Positions 1-7,262 of a DNA stretch of 8,090 nt are shown here, piece after piece (positions within the stretch are counted from its first letter, which is position 1; every line of letters starts with the position of its first letter). The notes under the pieces were generated by a model. The model was not told the DNA's origin and made no database searches. It was given only the letters and a program-made list of their open reading frames with translations. The DNA lies in contig JAFTEG010000006.1 in the NCBI GenBank assembly GCA_017453765.1, forward strand, positions 1-8,090. Reading direction: 5' to 3'. The translations under genes were made by a program, and so were the position numbers. Origin of the DNA: Selenomonadaceae bacterium. GTDB lineage: Bacteria; Bacillota; Negativicutes; Selenomonadales; Selenomonadaceae.

Positions 1-1
1 A

Positions 2-610
2 GCGGCTAAGCGTATTGCCTCCGGTGATTTAAACGTAAAAATTTCCTACGAATCCGGCAATGAGCTGGGCATTTTAGTCCGCAGTATTCGCGAAATGGCG
101 GCTAAGCTTGAATTTTACGTCTACCGCGACAAATTGACCGGCTTGCGAAATGCGGCGGCTTATATGAGCAAGTCGGCGGAGCTTGATGAGCAAAGTAAGA
201 AAAATCATACCGCGCAGTACGGCGTTGTAATTTTTGACGCCAACTTCTTGAAAAAGGTTAATGACAAGTACGGACACGAGGCGGGCAATGAACTTTTGCG
301 ACACGCCGCGCAGGTTATCTGCAAGGTTTTTGTGAACAGTCCCGTTTATCGAATCGGCGGTGATGAATTTGCCGCGATTTTGGAAGGTCCCGACTACGAA
401 AGACGCGAAGAACTTTTACAGCTTTTTGACGTCAAGGTAGACGAAGAACATTTCAAGGCGGCAGGTGACACGTTGACCGTATCCGTTGCACGCGGTCTCG
501 GTGTTTACGAACAGGGCATGAAGTTTGCCGAAGTATCAAAAAAAGCTGATAATGCCATGTACATACATAAATCAGCAATTAAAGCTAAATATGGTGAGGA
601 AGTGCGCTGA
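2..610 (+). CDS. HAMP-GGDEF diguanylate cyclase, C-terminal part (5' truncated by window)
   Basis: The frame is open from the first codon of the window, so the true start lies upstream; 202 residues are visible. Residues 1 to about 38 read as the second half of a HAMP linker (RIASGDLNVKI, then ESGNELGILVRSIREM). A GGDEF domain follows from the conserved DKLTGLRN at about residue 40. The metal-binding FDANF, the NDKYGHEAGNELLR helix and an intact RIGGDEF motif (GGDEF at residues 119-123 of the fragment) are all present. The family makes cyclic di-GMP from two GTP. HAMP implies a membrane sensor whose periplasmic and transmembrane parts lie outside the window. The RxxD product-inhibition site expected five residues before GGDEF is absent (FVNS there). 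The TGA stop directly abuts a heptamer repeat array. Family call is secure; activity is inferred from motif integrity. Confidence 0.93.
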   Translation, partial: AAKRIASGDLNVKISYESGNELGILVRSIREMAAKLEFYVYRDKLTGLRNAAAYMSKSAELDEQSKKNHTAQYGVVIFDANFLKKVNDKYGHEAGNELLRHAAQVICKVFVNSPVYRIGGDEFAAILEGPDYERREELLQLFDVKVDEEHFKAAGDTLTVSVARGLGVYEQGMKFAEVSKKADNAMYIHKSAIKAKYGEEVR

Positions 611-670
611 TAGCCGGTAGCCTTTAGCTTTTAGCCGATAGCTTGTAGAAATTTTTTACCGGCTACCGGA
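611..670 (+). repeat. TAG-heptamer array (6 units) with an inverted distal copy
   Basis: Six consecutive 7-bp units, each beginning TAG, run from 611 to 652; the first is TAGCCGG and the fifth TAGCTTG. The array starts on the base after the stop codon of the GGDEF gene. Nine bases at 611-619 (TAGCCGGTA) are repeated in inverted form at 657-665 (TACCGGCTA), so a transcript could form a 9-bp stem with a loop of about 37 nt. There is no clear U-run after the stem, so a terminator role is only possible. The unit TAGCTTG followed by TAG recurs exactly inside hemB (5044-5053), and TAGCCGGTAG recurs at the hemB stop codon on the other strand. Confidence 0.85.
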
Positions 671-685
671 TAATTATGCATTTGC

Positions 686-726
686 TTGACTTTTTTTATT
701 TGTCAATTAGAATGATATTCATTAGT
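686..726 (+). promoter_or_regulatory. Predicted promoter with overlapping Fur-like operator upstream of the 907-residue ORF
   Basis: TTGACT (686-691) and TAGAAT (708-713) are separated by 16 bp, a reasonable sigma-70/A pair. Overlapping the -10 is the perfect inverted repeat AATGA-TAT-TCATT (711-723). The 19 bases at 708-726 match about 14 positions of the classical Fur box consensus as I recall it. This would place a repressor over the -10. The leader to the TTG start at 795 would be about 75 nt. The promoter is moderately likely; assignment to Fur rather than another dimeric regulator is a guess from the palindrome. Confidence 0.4.
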
Positions 727-794
727 TTAATACGGTTAATTTTTTAAGTTTGACGTCGTGAAAAAATATTTTTCAATATTGGAGGTGATCTGTT

Positions 795-3518
795 TTGCCT
801 GATTCAAATAGTAATTCCGGCATAAGCAAGTATATGCAACAAGCTATGGAAGAAATTAAAAATCATATTCTCACGTTTTATTCGCAAGAAGATTTTTTGG
901 ACAAATTAAACGAAATTAAAGACAGCCAATCTGATTTTCGTTCGTTAAAAAATGAACTGCTCGATATGTTTAAGGCACGCAAATTTCCGGATGACGCCAT
1001 TCAAAATTTGGAAAAAGCCACTAAAAATAATTTTAAATACAATTATTTTAAAGCTTTAATTTATAAACTTGTTCCTACTAAAAAGGAACTTATCGTGGAT
1101 CTTCTCAAGGATATTTACAAAATTTACAAGAAGTTCCCGCCGGAACAAAAATTTTTGGCGCGAATTGTAAAACGTCTCGCCGATAAAGACAAAGATTTTT
1201 CCGACGAAGACCCCCTGCAAATGCAAATTTTAAAGAGATTCGTTCGCCATACCAATTACCATACCAAAGCTATTGAACAGCGCGTACTTGATTCTGTTTC
1301 GCCCGCCGAAAAAGCAGCGTACGCAAAATATAGCGCTGAGAAGAAAAGAGATTTTTTGATTGAACGCCTCACTGAAGATATTTTTATTCCGCTTGACGTC
1401 AAACCGGCTGATTACTTGGCATTTTTTAATGGCTGGGTAAGTAAAAATAACAGGTGGCAGAAGTACTTCACCATAACGCCGTTCACCATTCCTGCCGGTA
1501 CTGCCGTAGATGAAACGCTTGAAGAAAATTTTGTCGACTATCTTTCACAGTATAATCTTGTGAAAAACGGCGTGATAGTCTGTCGACTTGACGAGCTTTA
1601 TGAAAAAAATAAAATCGCCTTCATAAAAGATCAATGCGGCATTTTTGAAGTGCTGAAAAATTACAAAATTGCAACAGCCAACATTTTTGCAGATGAACAA
1701 GATAAAATCTCCAAAGGTATCGGAAATTTTTGTGACTGGACTTTACAAGAATATGCCGCTTTTCTTGTAGCACTGATTGGATCTAAACCGCCTGCAAATA
1801 ATACTTGGCTGTCAGATGATTTACATAAAAAACTTGTCAAGCTGGTTAAAGATTTAATAACAATTAAGATTGAAACTGACGCAGGAGCTAAGGCGAAAGA
1901 TGACGTCAGAGTTAAGGATGAAGTTAACGAGGCTAAAAAGGATATTACCACAGAATTAACGTCGCTTGAATTGCTGAATCGGATTAGAAATTTTGAATAT
2001 ACTATCAAAGCAACAGATAACCGCAAAGCGCTTTTTGAAGAGATTGAAATGGCTCTTTGTAACTTAGATGAGAATCATTTTAAACAATTCAAAAAAAATT
2101 ATCTGATAGAAAATTACGCAGAAAAGTTTAATGACAATTTCAAAGAACCGGTTTTCGGTGCGTGCGGCTTGACGGTTGAGGATTTTAAAAAATTTTTGAC
2201 GGAGCAAATTAAATCCAACAAACCGGTACCCTACGATTTGCCCGCTGATTTAATCGATAATTCAAATTCAGCTACTTTAACCGCTTATTTAACCAAAAAT
2301 AATCTGAATGTCGACGAACTTCACTCAAAGGTAGTATTCTACTTAAAACAAATTCGCCAACCCGGAAATAAAGAATACTCAACTGTAGGACACGCTTTCG
2401 AGCGCGCTTTCAAAGATAAGAAAAAAACGTGGCTTTATTTAGATCATACTTTGATGAAAATTGCAAACGATCTCGCCTCTGCAAATTTTGATAATAACGG
2501 CGTAAATAAAAAGTCTCTGTACCTTTTCGCATTTGCCTTCAATATGGGCTTTAATACCGGTACAAATACTGTTTCCAAAGAGCGCGACATTGTTCAAAAT
2601 TTGTTTCAAGATTTTTATACCGATAATTTTTTGCGCTACAATGACCCGCCGACCGGCGAAGGCATAAATTTTAAAAATTTTGTCGAAGTTATTTATTTGT
2701 ACTTTCTCAACAAAAACAATTTGACGCCCGCCGAAAAACTTTCACAAGCTGAAGCTTTTATCGATAGCGTTTTTGCCGCCGCAAGACAAAACCATGCTAC
2801 TTTCGACGAATTGCCCTTGTCGTCCTCAGTATATCGTGCAAATTTTTTTGAGTACTTGGATAAAGATGAGCAGACTTTCAAGCAATATCTTTTGGCAAAT
2901 TATAAAATCTATTCTGCTGATCATTCTGAAAGCAACAACCGAATTATGCTGGCGTCCGAAATGCGCACTGTCAAAAGAAATTTTGAAGAACTTGTAAAGA
3001 AAATTAATGCTTATCCTCAGGATACTGAAGAATGGTCTGAAAGTCTGTTTTTAAGGATAATTGATACTCCTGATACTAAGTTGGAAGTTACCATAGAAGG
3101 TCTGTTAATAGAAGATTTAGTAGCCGCTTTAACCGCGCTTAACGCCCAACTTAAAGACGCTGAACTTAGTGACATTTTGAAGGACAGCGATTTTATTGCG
3201 GCACTGAAAAAAATGGAAGACACCCTCGATGTGCAAGAACGTATTCTTAACAACAAAGATTTTTTTAAAGCGACGCGTTATACCCGCAGTGATTTAATTG
3301 CCCTCTATTATTATTACTACTGCAATTTTGTCATGGATAATATTATCGAGTGGCAGGAATTGACAAACGAATTTTTGTACGGTTTTATGGACGAAAACAG
3401 CCTTAAACAGCCGGGACTTGATCTTTATTTGGACGACTGCGGCTTTGCGCATTTCAGTCCCAAAATTTTGTACGACAGCTTTATCCTTTTCTTCCTGTAC
3501 CTTGAAAAGCTTTGGTGA
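795..3518 (+). CDS. Unrecognised 907-residue helical cytoplasmic protein
   Basis: I do not recognise this family. The start is TTG at 795, chosen because GGAGGTGATC, a full match to the 16S anti-Shine-Dalgarno, lies at 781-790 with good spacing; the first in-frame ATG is 13 codons later and has no such site. There is no signal peptide or convincing membrane segment. The protein is rich in Lys, Asp, Glu, Phe, Tyr and Asn and reads as mostly alpha-helical, in a solenoid-like succession of short amphipathic helices. A strongly charged Lys/Asp/Glu linker at about residues 361-392 separates an N-terminal part from a longer C-terminal part. Curiosities are a five-tyrosine run (838-842) and a hydrophobic aromatic C-terminus (ILYDSFILFFLYLEKLW). 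No nuclease, NTPase or protease motif was seen. The gene is visibly AT-richer than prfA, hemB or the VirK-like gene, which suggests acquisition. The RyR-domain gene lies 113 bp downstream on the same strand, so the two may work together. Confidence 0.9.
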   Translation: MPDSNSNSGISKYMQQAMEEIKNHILTFYSQEDFLDKLNEIKDSQSDFRSLKNELLDMFKARKFPDDAIQNLEKATKNNFKYNYFKALIYKLVPTKKELIVDLLKDIYKIYKKFPPEQKFLARIVKRLADKDKDFSDEDPLQMQILKRFVRHTNYHTKAIEQRVLDSVSPAEKAAYAKYSAEKKRDFLIERLTEDIFIPLDVKPADYLAFFNGWVSKNNRWQKYFTITPFTIPAGTAVDETLEENFVDYLSQYNLVKNGVIVCRLDELYEKNKIAFIKDQCGIFEVLKNYKIATANIFADEQDKISKGIGNFCDWTLQEYAAFLVALIGSKPPANNTWLSDDLHKKLVKLVKDLITIKIETDAGAKAKDDVRVKDEVNEAKKDITTELTSLELLNRIRNFEYTIKATDNRKALFEEIEMALCNLDENHFKQFKKNYLIENYAEKFNDNFKEPVFGACGLTVEDFKKFLTEQIKSNKPVPYDLPADLIDNSNSATLTAYLTKNNLNVDELHSKVVFYLKQIRQPGNKEYSTVGHAFERAFKDKKKTWLYLDHTLMKIANDLASANFDNNGVNKKSLYLFAFAFNMGFNTGTNTVSKERDIVQNLFQDFYTDNFLRYNDPPTGEGINFKNFVEVIYLYFLNKNNLTPAEKLSQAEAFIDSVFAAARQNHATFDELPLSSSVYRANFFEYLDKDEQTFKQYLLANYKIYSADHSESNNRIMLASEMRTVKRNFEELVKKINAYPQDTEEWSESLFLRIIDTPDTKLEVTIEGLLIEDLVAALTALNAQLKDAELSDILKDSDFIAALKKMEDTLDVQERILNNKDFFKATRYTRSDLIALYYYYYCNFVMDNIIEWQELTNEFLYGFMDENSLKQPGLDLYLDDCGFAHFSPKILYDSFILFFLYLEKLW

Positions 3519-3520
3519 GA

Positions 3521-3541
3521 TAGTAAATAGTCAGTAGTCAA
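3521..3541 (+). repeat. TAG-heptamer array, 3 units
   Basis: Three 7-bp units of the form TAGTNNN (TAGTAAA, then TAGTCAG, then TAGTCAA) begin two bases after the TGA stop of the 907-residue ORF. The same unit variants, or one-base variants, form the - strand array between the VirK-like and ABC genes (6293-6334). Confidence 0.75.
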
Positions 3542-3548
3542 AATAAAT

Positions 3549-3623
3549 CCCCTCCCTTTACCACAAATTTTATCGGCTTTATAATTTAGCCGAAGATAAA
3601 ATTTAACGGTATTGAACGGAGGG
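3549..3623 (+). promoter_or_regulatory. Palindromic leader/promoter region of the RyR-domain gene
   Basis: The inverted repeat AAATTTTATCGGCT (3565-3578) pairs with AGCC (3588-3591) plus GATAAAATTT (3595-3604), with a 3-nt bulge and a 9-nt loop. TTTACC (3557-3562) and TATAAT (3580-3585) are 17 bp apart, so the palindrome may be an operator over a promoter. Alternatively, on a read-through transcript, CCCTCC (3550-3555) is exactly complementary to the Shine-Dalgarno GGAGGG (3618-3623) of the RyR gene. TACC (3559-3562) can also pair with GGTA (3608-3611), giving one long broken hairpin that buries the ribosome site. The two readings imply transcriptional or translational control respectively. 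The pairing is seen in the sequence; the function is inferred. Confidence 0.45.
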
Positions 3624-3631
3624 AATTTTTT

Positions 3632-3919
3632 ATGGCTAAAACTTACACGCCCGCACCTTTGGACACAAGCGACGTGACTTTAATGCCGGATTTAATCGAA
3701 CTTACCGAACTTTTGGCAGAAAACGTCCATGAGAATTGGTCTAAGCAGAAAATCGCGCAGGGTTGGCAATTCGGCGAAAATCTCGACGACAAGTTAAAAA
3801 CTACGCCGCTCCTCGTGCCGTACGCAGATTTAACGGACGACGACAAATTTTACGACCGCCAAACCGCCATGCAGACGCTTAAAACCATTCTCAAACTCGG
3901 CTTTAAAATTTCACGTTAA
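3632..3919 (+). CDS. Stand-alone RyR (ryanodine receptor repeat) domain protein
   Basis: This is a 95-residue protein with an ATG start and GGAGGG at 3618-3623 (8-nt spacing). Almost the whole length matches the RyR repeat (Pfam PF02026) as I know it. It opens YTPAPLDTSDVTLMPDL, continues with LTELLAENVHENWSKQ (residues 24-39), the hallmark IAQGWQFGE (41-49), then TPLLVPYADLTDD (58-70) and FYDRQTAMQTLK (73-84), and ends in LKLGFKI. In eukaryotes this repeat forms peripheral domains of ryanodine receptor calcium channels. In bacteria it occurs in small free-standing proteins and in fusions, and is thought to bind ligands or partners, with no settled role. There is no signal peptide or membrane helix, so it is probably cytosolic. 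It lies 113 bp after the 907-residue ORF on the same strand and may be its partner. The domain call is confident; the cellular role is unknown. Confidence 0.85.
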   Translation: MAKTYTPAPLDTSDVTLMPDLIELTELLAENVHENWSKQKIAQGWQFGENLDDKLKTTPLLVPYADLTDDDKFYDRQTAMQTLKTILKLGFKISR

Positions 3920-4022
3920 AAAATTTTCGCGCTAACACTTTCAAAAATTTGGAGGGTTTTAACAGTTAAGAAAAACTTATAATAAATTATAAAATAATCA
4001 AAATTATAAGGAGGTGAATAAC

Positions 4023-4313
4023 GTTACTGAAAAACTTTTATGTTGCCATAAAACTTCACTTGTGCTAAAATCTCACTGGTTCTTTGAAAAGTTGGGATAT
4101 GCGGTTGGCAACTCGTGAACGTTGTTGCTGTAAAATTCCGAGCGCAGTAAAGATAAAATGCAGGAAGTTTCACAATCAAGAAAACCTGCATATGTACCCG
4201 TTCGTTAGCGGGGAATTCAAGCCTGTGGAGCGTCATACCAAACGCGAGTAGCTACGGCAAAAGCGGACGCGATGAAGCAGGAATGGGACATAAGAGTTTA
4301 CTACTTTTTATAA
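4023..4313 (+). pseudogene. tnpB-like pseudogene, internally deleted and frameshifted
   Basis: A near-perfect Shine-Dalgarno AAGGAGGTG (4008-4016) sits 8 nt before GTT at 4023, which looks like a decayed GTG start. The frame then reads VTEKLLCCHKTSLVLK and EKLGYAVGNS before a TGA at 4116. Restoring one base near 4113 gives GNLVNVV, like the GxLWNVxNY segment near the N-terminus of some clostridial TnpB proteins as I remember them. After a scrambled middle, two frames give pieces like a TnpB tail: GEFKPVERHTKRE (frame through 4219) and ADAMKQEWDIRVYYFL ending at TAA 4311-4313. At fewer than 100 codons against the usual 350-450, most of the protein, including the RuvC catalytic core, is gone. 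Assignment rests on motif memory, so confidence is moderate. Confidence 0.45.
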
Positions 4314-4467
4314 GTTCTCAGTAACGGAGCGAAATGACAAAGTACGCGCTGACAAAAAATCACAGTGAAATTTTGGAGACGTACGGCGTTATGTAAAATC
4401 TTTCAAGCGATGAAAGCGACAACCTTTTGCAAGGTACCAAAGTGTCTGTTCCTCTCTGAAGAATCAA
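4314..4467 (+). other. Hairpin-rich tail after the tnpB relic, possible omega-RNA/right-end remnant
   Basis: Two perfect small hairpins occur: CTTTCA-AGCGA-TGAAAG (4400-4416) and ACCTT-TTGC-AAGGT (4422-4435). In intact IS200/IS605 elements the guide-carrying omega RNA covers the 3' end of tnpB through the right end, so a structured tail in this place is what a remnant would look like. On the - strand the same hairpins lie downstream of hemB and could act as weak terminators for that operon. No U-run of convincing length follows either, so both roles are tentative. Confidence 0.25.
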
Positions 4468-4475
4468 ACTACCGG

Positions 4476-4478
<3 letters not shown>
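4465..4478 (-). repeat. TAG-heptamer pair supplying the hemB stop codon
   Basis: Read on the - strand, two 7-bp units TAGCCGG and TAGTTTG follow the last hemB sense codon. The first TAG is the hemB stop. The decamer TAGCCGGTAG is identical to the start of the array at 611-620. Confidence 0.65.
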
Positions 4479-5525
<1,047 letters not shown>

Positions 5526-5592
5526 TTAGGGATTAGGGGTTAGGAATTAGGGGCTAGGGGTTAGCAACTCTTCACTCCTCACTCCTCACTAA
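5526..5592. repeat. Composite heptamer array between the ABC ATPase gene and hemB
   Basis: On the + strand six units of TTAGGGN type run from 5526 to 5567 (for example TTAGGGA, TTAGGGG, CTAGGGG), followed in the same 7-bp phase by CTCTTCA and two CTCCTCA units to about 5588. The second part is the opposite-strand arm: on the - strand it reads TGAGGAG units. CAACTC at 5565-5570 lies at the junction, as it does in the hemB insert, so the two sites share an architecture. The - strand arm runs into the 3' end of the ABC gene and provides its TGA stop (5579-5581). Confidence 0.85.
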
Positions 5593-6286
5593 TTCCAAAT
5601 ACTTCTGCGACGGTGCCAACTTTCAAAATTTTTTTATTCAGCAAAATAACTTTGTCGGCGTACTTTTTCACCTGCTCCAAGTCATGCGAAATTAAAAGTA
5701 TCGCCATATCTTCTTCCGCGCAGAGTTTCGCGGCAAGTTTGTAAAAAATTTCTATGCCGTCTTTGTCAACGCCGCTTACCGGTTCATCAAGCAATAATAA
5801 ATCCGGCATAGGGTCAAGTGCCAACGCCAAAAGTACTCGTTGCAATTCACCGCCTGATAACGCGCCCAATCTGCGGTCAATTAAATATTCCGCCTGCACG
5901 CGCCGTAAATTTTTTAAAACTCTTTCGCGTATGAATGTCGAAGGGAATAGCCATATCGGTTTCCACGTAAGGCAGGACATAAATAAATCCAGCACGGAAA
6001 TGGGGCTTGTCGCGTCAAATTTCAGCGTCTGCGGTACGTAGCCGATTATCGGTTTTAAATGCTTGCCCTTCGCGTCGAAATAATTCAGCGTGCCGGTATG
6101 TTCGACTTCGCCTAAAATTGATTTCAGTAGCGTAGATTTACCGGCGCCGTTTTGTCCGATAAGCGCGGTTAATTCGCCGCAGTTCATGGTAAAGCTTACG
6201 TCGTCAAGAATCGTCAATTTGCCGACGCGTACGCCGAAATTTTCAACCTTCGTTTCACAAAGTTTGCTTTTATGATGTTTTTGCAT
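5579..6286 (-). CDS. ABC transporter ATP-binding protein, zinc/manganese (ZnuC/MntB-like) type
   Basis: A 235-residue ATPase subunit that would power a membrane permease from the cytosolic face. All motifs are present: Walker A GQNGAGKST (44-52), Q-loop Q86 in GYVPQTLKFD, signature LSGGELQR (143-150), Walker B LLLLDEP (163-169) with catalytic E168, and H-loop H201 in ISHDLEQV. The GYVPQ..FD..SPISVLDLF stretch resembles the metal-chelate family (ZnuC, MntB), so zinc or manganese import is the best guess. No permease or metal-binding lipoprotein gene lies in the window; the downstream gene is hemB. The ATG at 6284-6286 has no clear Shine-Dalgarno, and its upstream region is entirely heptamer repeat. 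The last codons (ISEE) and the stop are written in the repeat array at 5579-5592. Family is sure; substrate is inferred. Confidence 0.9.
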   Translation of the reverse strand: MQKHHKSKLCETKVENFGVRVGKLTILDDVSFTMNCGELTALIGQNGAGKSTLLKSILGEVEHTGTLNYFDAKGKHLKPIIGYVPQTLKFDATSPISVLDLFMSCLTWKPIWLFPSTFIRERVLKNLRRVQAEYLIDRRLGALSGGELQRVLLALALDPMPDLLLLDEPVSGVDKDGIEIFYKLAAKLCAEEDMAILLISHDLEQVKKYADKVILLNKKILKVGTVAEVFGISEE

Positions 6287-6292
6287 TTATTC

Positions 6293-6334
6293 TACTACTA
6301 ACTATTTACTAATTACTACTAACTATTTACTAAT
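6293..6334 (-). repeat. TAGT-heptamer array filling the VirK-like / ABC gene spacer
   Basis: On the - strand six units beginning TAGT follow one another, from TAGTAAA at 6334-6328 to TAGTAGA at 6299-6293. Three units make a 21-bp block that is repeated, 20 of 21 bases identical on the + strand (6294-6314 and 6315-6335). The array contains the TAG stop of the VirK-like gene (6323-6325) and ends a few bases before the ABC ATPase start codon, so the whole spacer is repeat. Confidence 0.85.
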
Positions 6335-7255
6335 ATTTTTTACTGCGGCTTTAACTGCGTCGTCAAGCGAATCAAGCAGCGCAAATCTGCGGCGATAAGT
6401 GGCGCGTTTGTGCGAAGGAATTTCTTCCGCCGTCTTACGCTTTTCAATGAGCGGCAGGCTGAAAAATCTTTCGTCACTCGTCAAATGTCCGCCGCATTCT
6501 TCCCAAAAATCGCTGAATGACGTTTTTAATTTTCTGTCGCGCCGTAAGTGATTGTTAGCGTAATATCCGGCATTTGTCACGGCAAAAATTTTTTGCAGGT
6601 TAAGAGCGCGTGCTAGGGACTGCGCGGCGTAGAGGATTAAATTTTTCGTGCGGTAGGCGTGAGATTTTTTTGTAATGACTTTGATAATGTCTTTGGCGTT
6701 GTCGACGTTCGGTCCCTGCATTGCGCCAATCCACATTGCGTAGGTGTCGGACGTTACGTCGTCGATATTGCCGATTAAATCTGCGCGTGCTATCCAAAAT
6801 AAAATTTGGTAAATCGGCGTCTCGTCGTCAAGCTGAAACATTATCGACAGCAAACTTTCTTTGCGCTGTCCCGGCTTGGCGTAGAAAACTAAGTGCAGGT
6901 CGCCCAATTCGTCATCAATCGGCATTTTCCACAGCTCGAAAGGTTTTTCCGCGTACACGTCAATTAAAAAATCTTCGCGCAGATTCGCCGTCATAAATTT
7001 CATATGGTCGGTTACTAAAGTCATTCGTTCATCAAAAGTCGATTTATGATAGAAAAAGGCACGTGTCGGCTGTTCATAGACGAAGGGATAAACGTCGGCA
7101 ATTTTTTTCAGTATGTCCGATTGATTGAAAAATTCGTAAAGCCGCTCCATGCGCTGAGGGTGCAGGCAACAACGCGCCAAAAAAACCGCGAAACGGTGAG
7201 CCTCTCGCGGATTGCTTAGGTTATAAATTTTTTTTCCAAGTTCGATAAAGTTCAT
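6323..7255 (-). CDS. VirK/YbjX (DUF535) family protein
   Basis: This 310-residue protein matches the DUF535/VirK-YbjX family as I know it. It has an N-terminal helical part with REAHRFAVFLARCCLHP, the central WIGAMQGPNVDNAKDIIKVI (175-194), the RTKNLILYAAQSLA segment, the stretch HLRRDRKLKTSFSDFWEECGG (236-256), and the family-typical end HKRATYRRRFALLDSL (282-297). In Shigella and Salmonella, VirK/YbjX proteins affect the outer surface and resistance to antimicrobial peptides, but the biochemical activity is not known. No signal peptide is evident. The ATG lies 7 nt after the prfA stop, so the two are almost certainly co-transcribed; no good Shine-Dalgarno is visible, which suggests translational coupling. 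Its last codons (about ISK) and its stop come from the heptamer array downstream. Family presence favours an outer-membrane organism. Confidence 0.8.
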   Translation of the reverse strand: MNFIELGKKIYNLSNPREAHRFAVFLARCCLHPQRMERLYEFFNQSDILKKIADVYPFVYEQPTRAFFYHKSTFDERMTLVTDHMKFMTANLREDFLIDVYAEKPFELWKMPIDDELGDLHLVFYAKPGQRKESLLSIMFQLDDETPIYQILFWIARADLIGNIDDVTSDTYAMWIGAMQGPNVDNAKDIIKVITKKSHAYRTKNLILYAAQSLARALNLQKIFAVTNAGYYANNHLRRDRKLKTSFSDFWEECGGHLTSDERFFSLPLIEKRKTAEEIPSHKRATYRRRFALLDSLDDAVKAAVKNISK

Positions 7256-7262
7256 TTCAATT

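Larger units (their letters stand above)
3960..4467 (+). mobile_element. Probable decayed TnpB-bearing (IS200/IS605-like) element; boundaries approximate
   Basis: The stretch from 3920 to 4475 has no intact gene. It holds a TnpB-like relic (4023-4313) preceded by an AT-rich leader, with TATAAT at 3978-3983 and a perfect arm pair CTTATAAT (3976-3983) / ATTATAAG (4003-4010). The relic is followed by a hairpin-rich tail. TCAA at 4464-4467, a tetranucleotide known as a right cleavage site in some IS608-type elements, sits where the hemB-side heptamer repeat begins and is a candidate right end. No tnpA transposase was seen. Both ends are guesses. The + strand genes (RyR) and - strand genes (hemB) converge on this wreck. 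Confidence 0.4.

Noticed and set aside
1661..2026. 121-codon open frame on the - strand inside the 907-residue ORF
   Set aside because: Ser/Leu-rich antisense shadow with no ribosome site, opposite a long open frame with an ideal Shine-Dalgarno.
3920..3960. Ribosome-site-like GGAGGG at 3951-3956
   Set aside because: No start codon or open frame follows at usable spacing; it may be a leftover of the decayed element.
4024..4236. 70-codon open frame on the - strand across the gene-poor stretch
   Set aside because: It is the complement of the tnpB-like relic, which has a strong ribosome site and recognisable pieces on the + strand.
5526..5592. Telomere-like TTAGGG repeats or a CRISPR array
   Set aside because: The period is 7 bp with variable bases, there are no 20-40 bp repeats with unique spacers, and the array sits inside an operon rather than at a replicon end.
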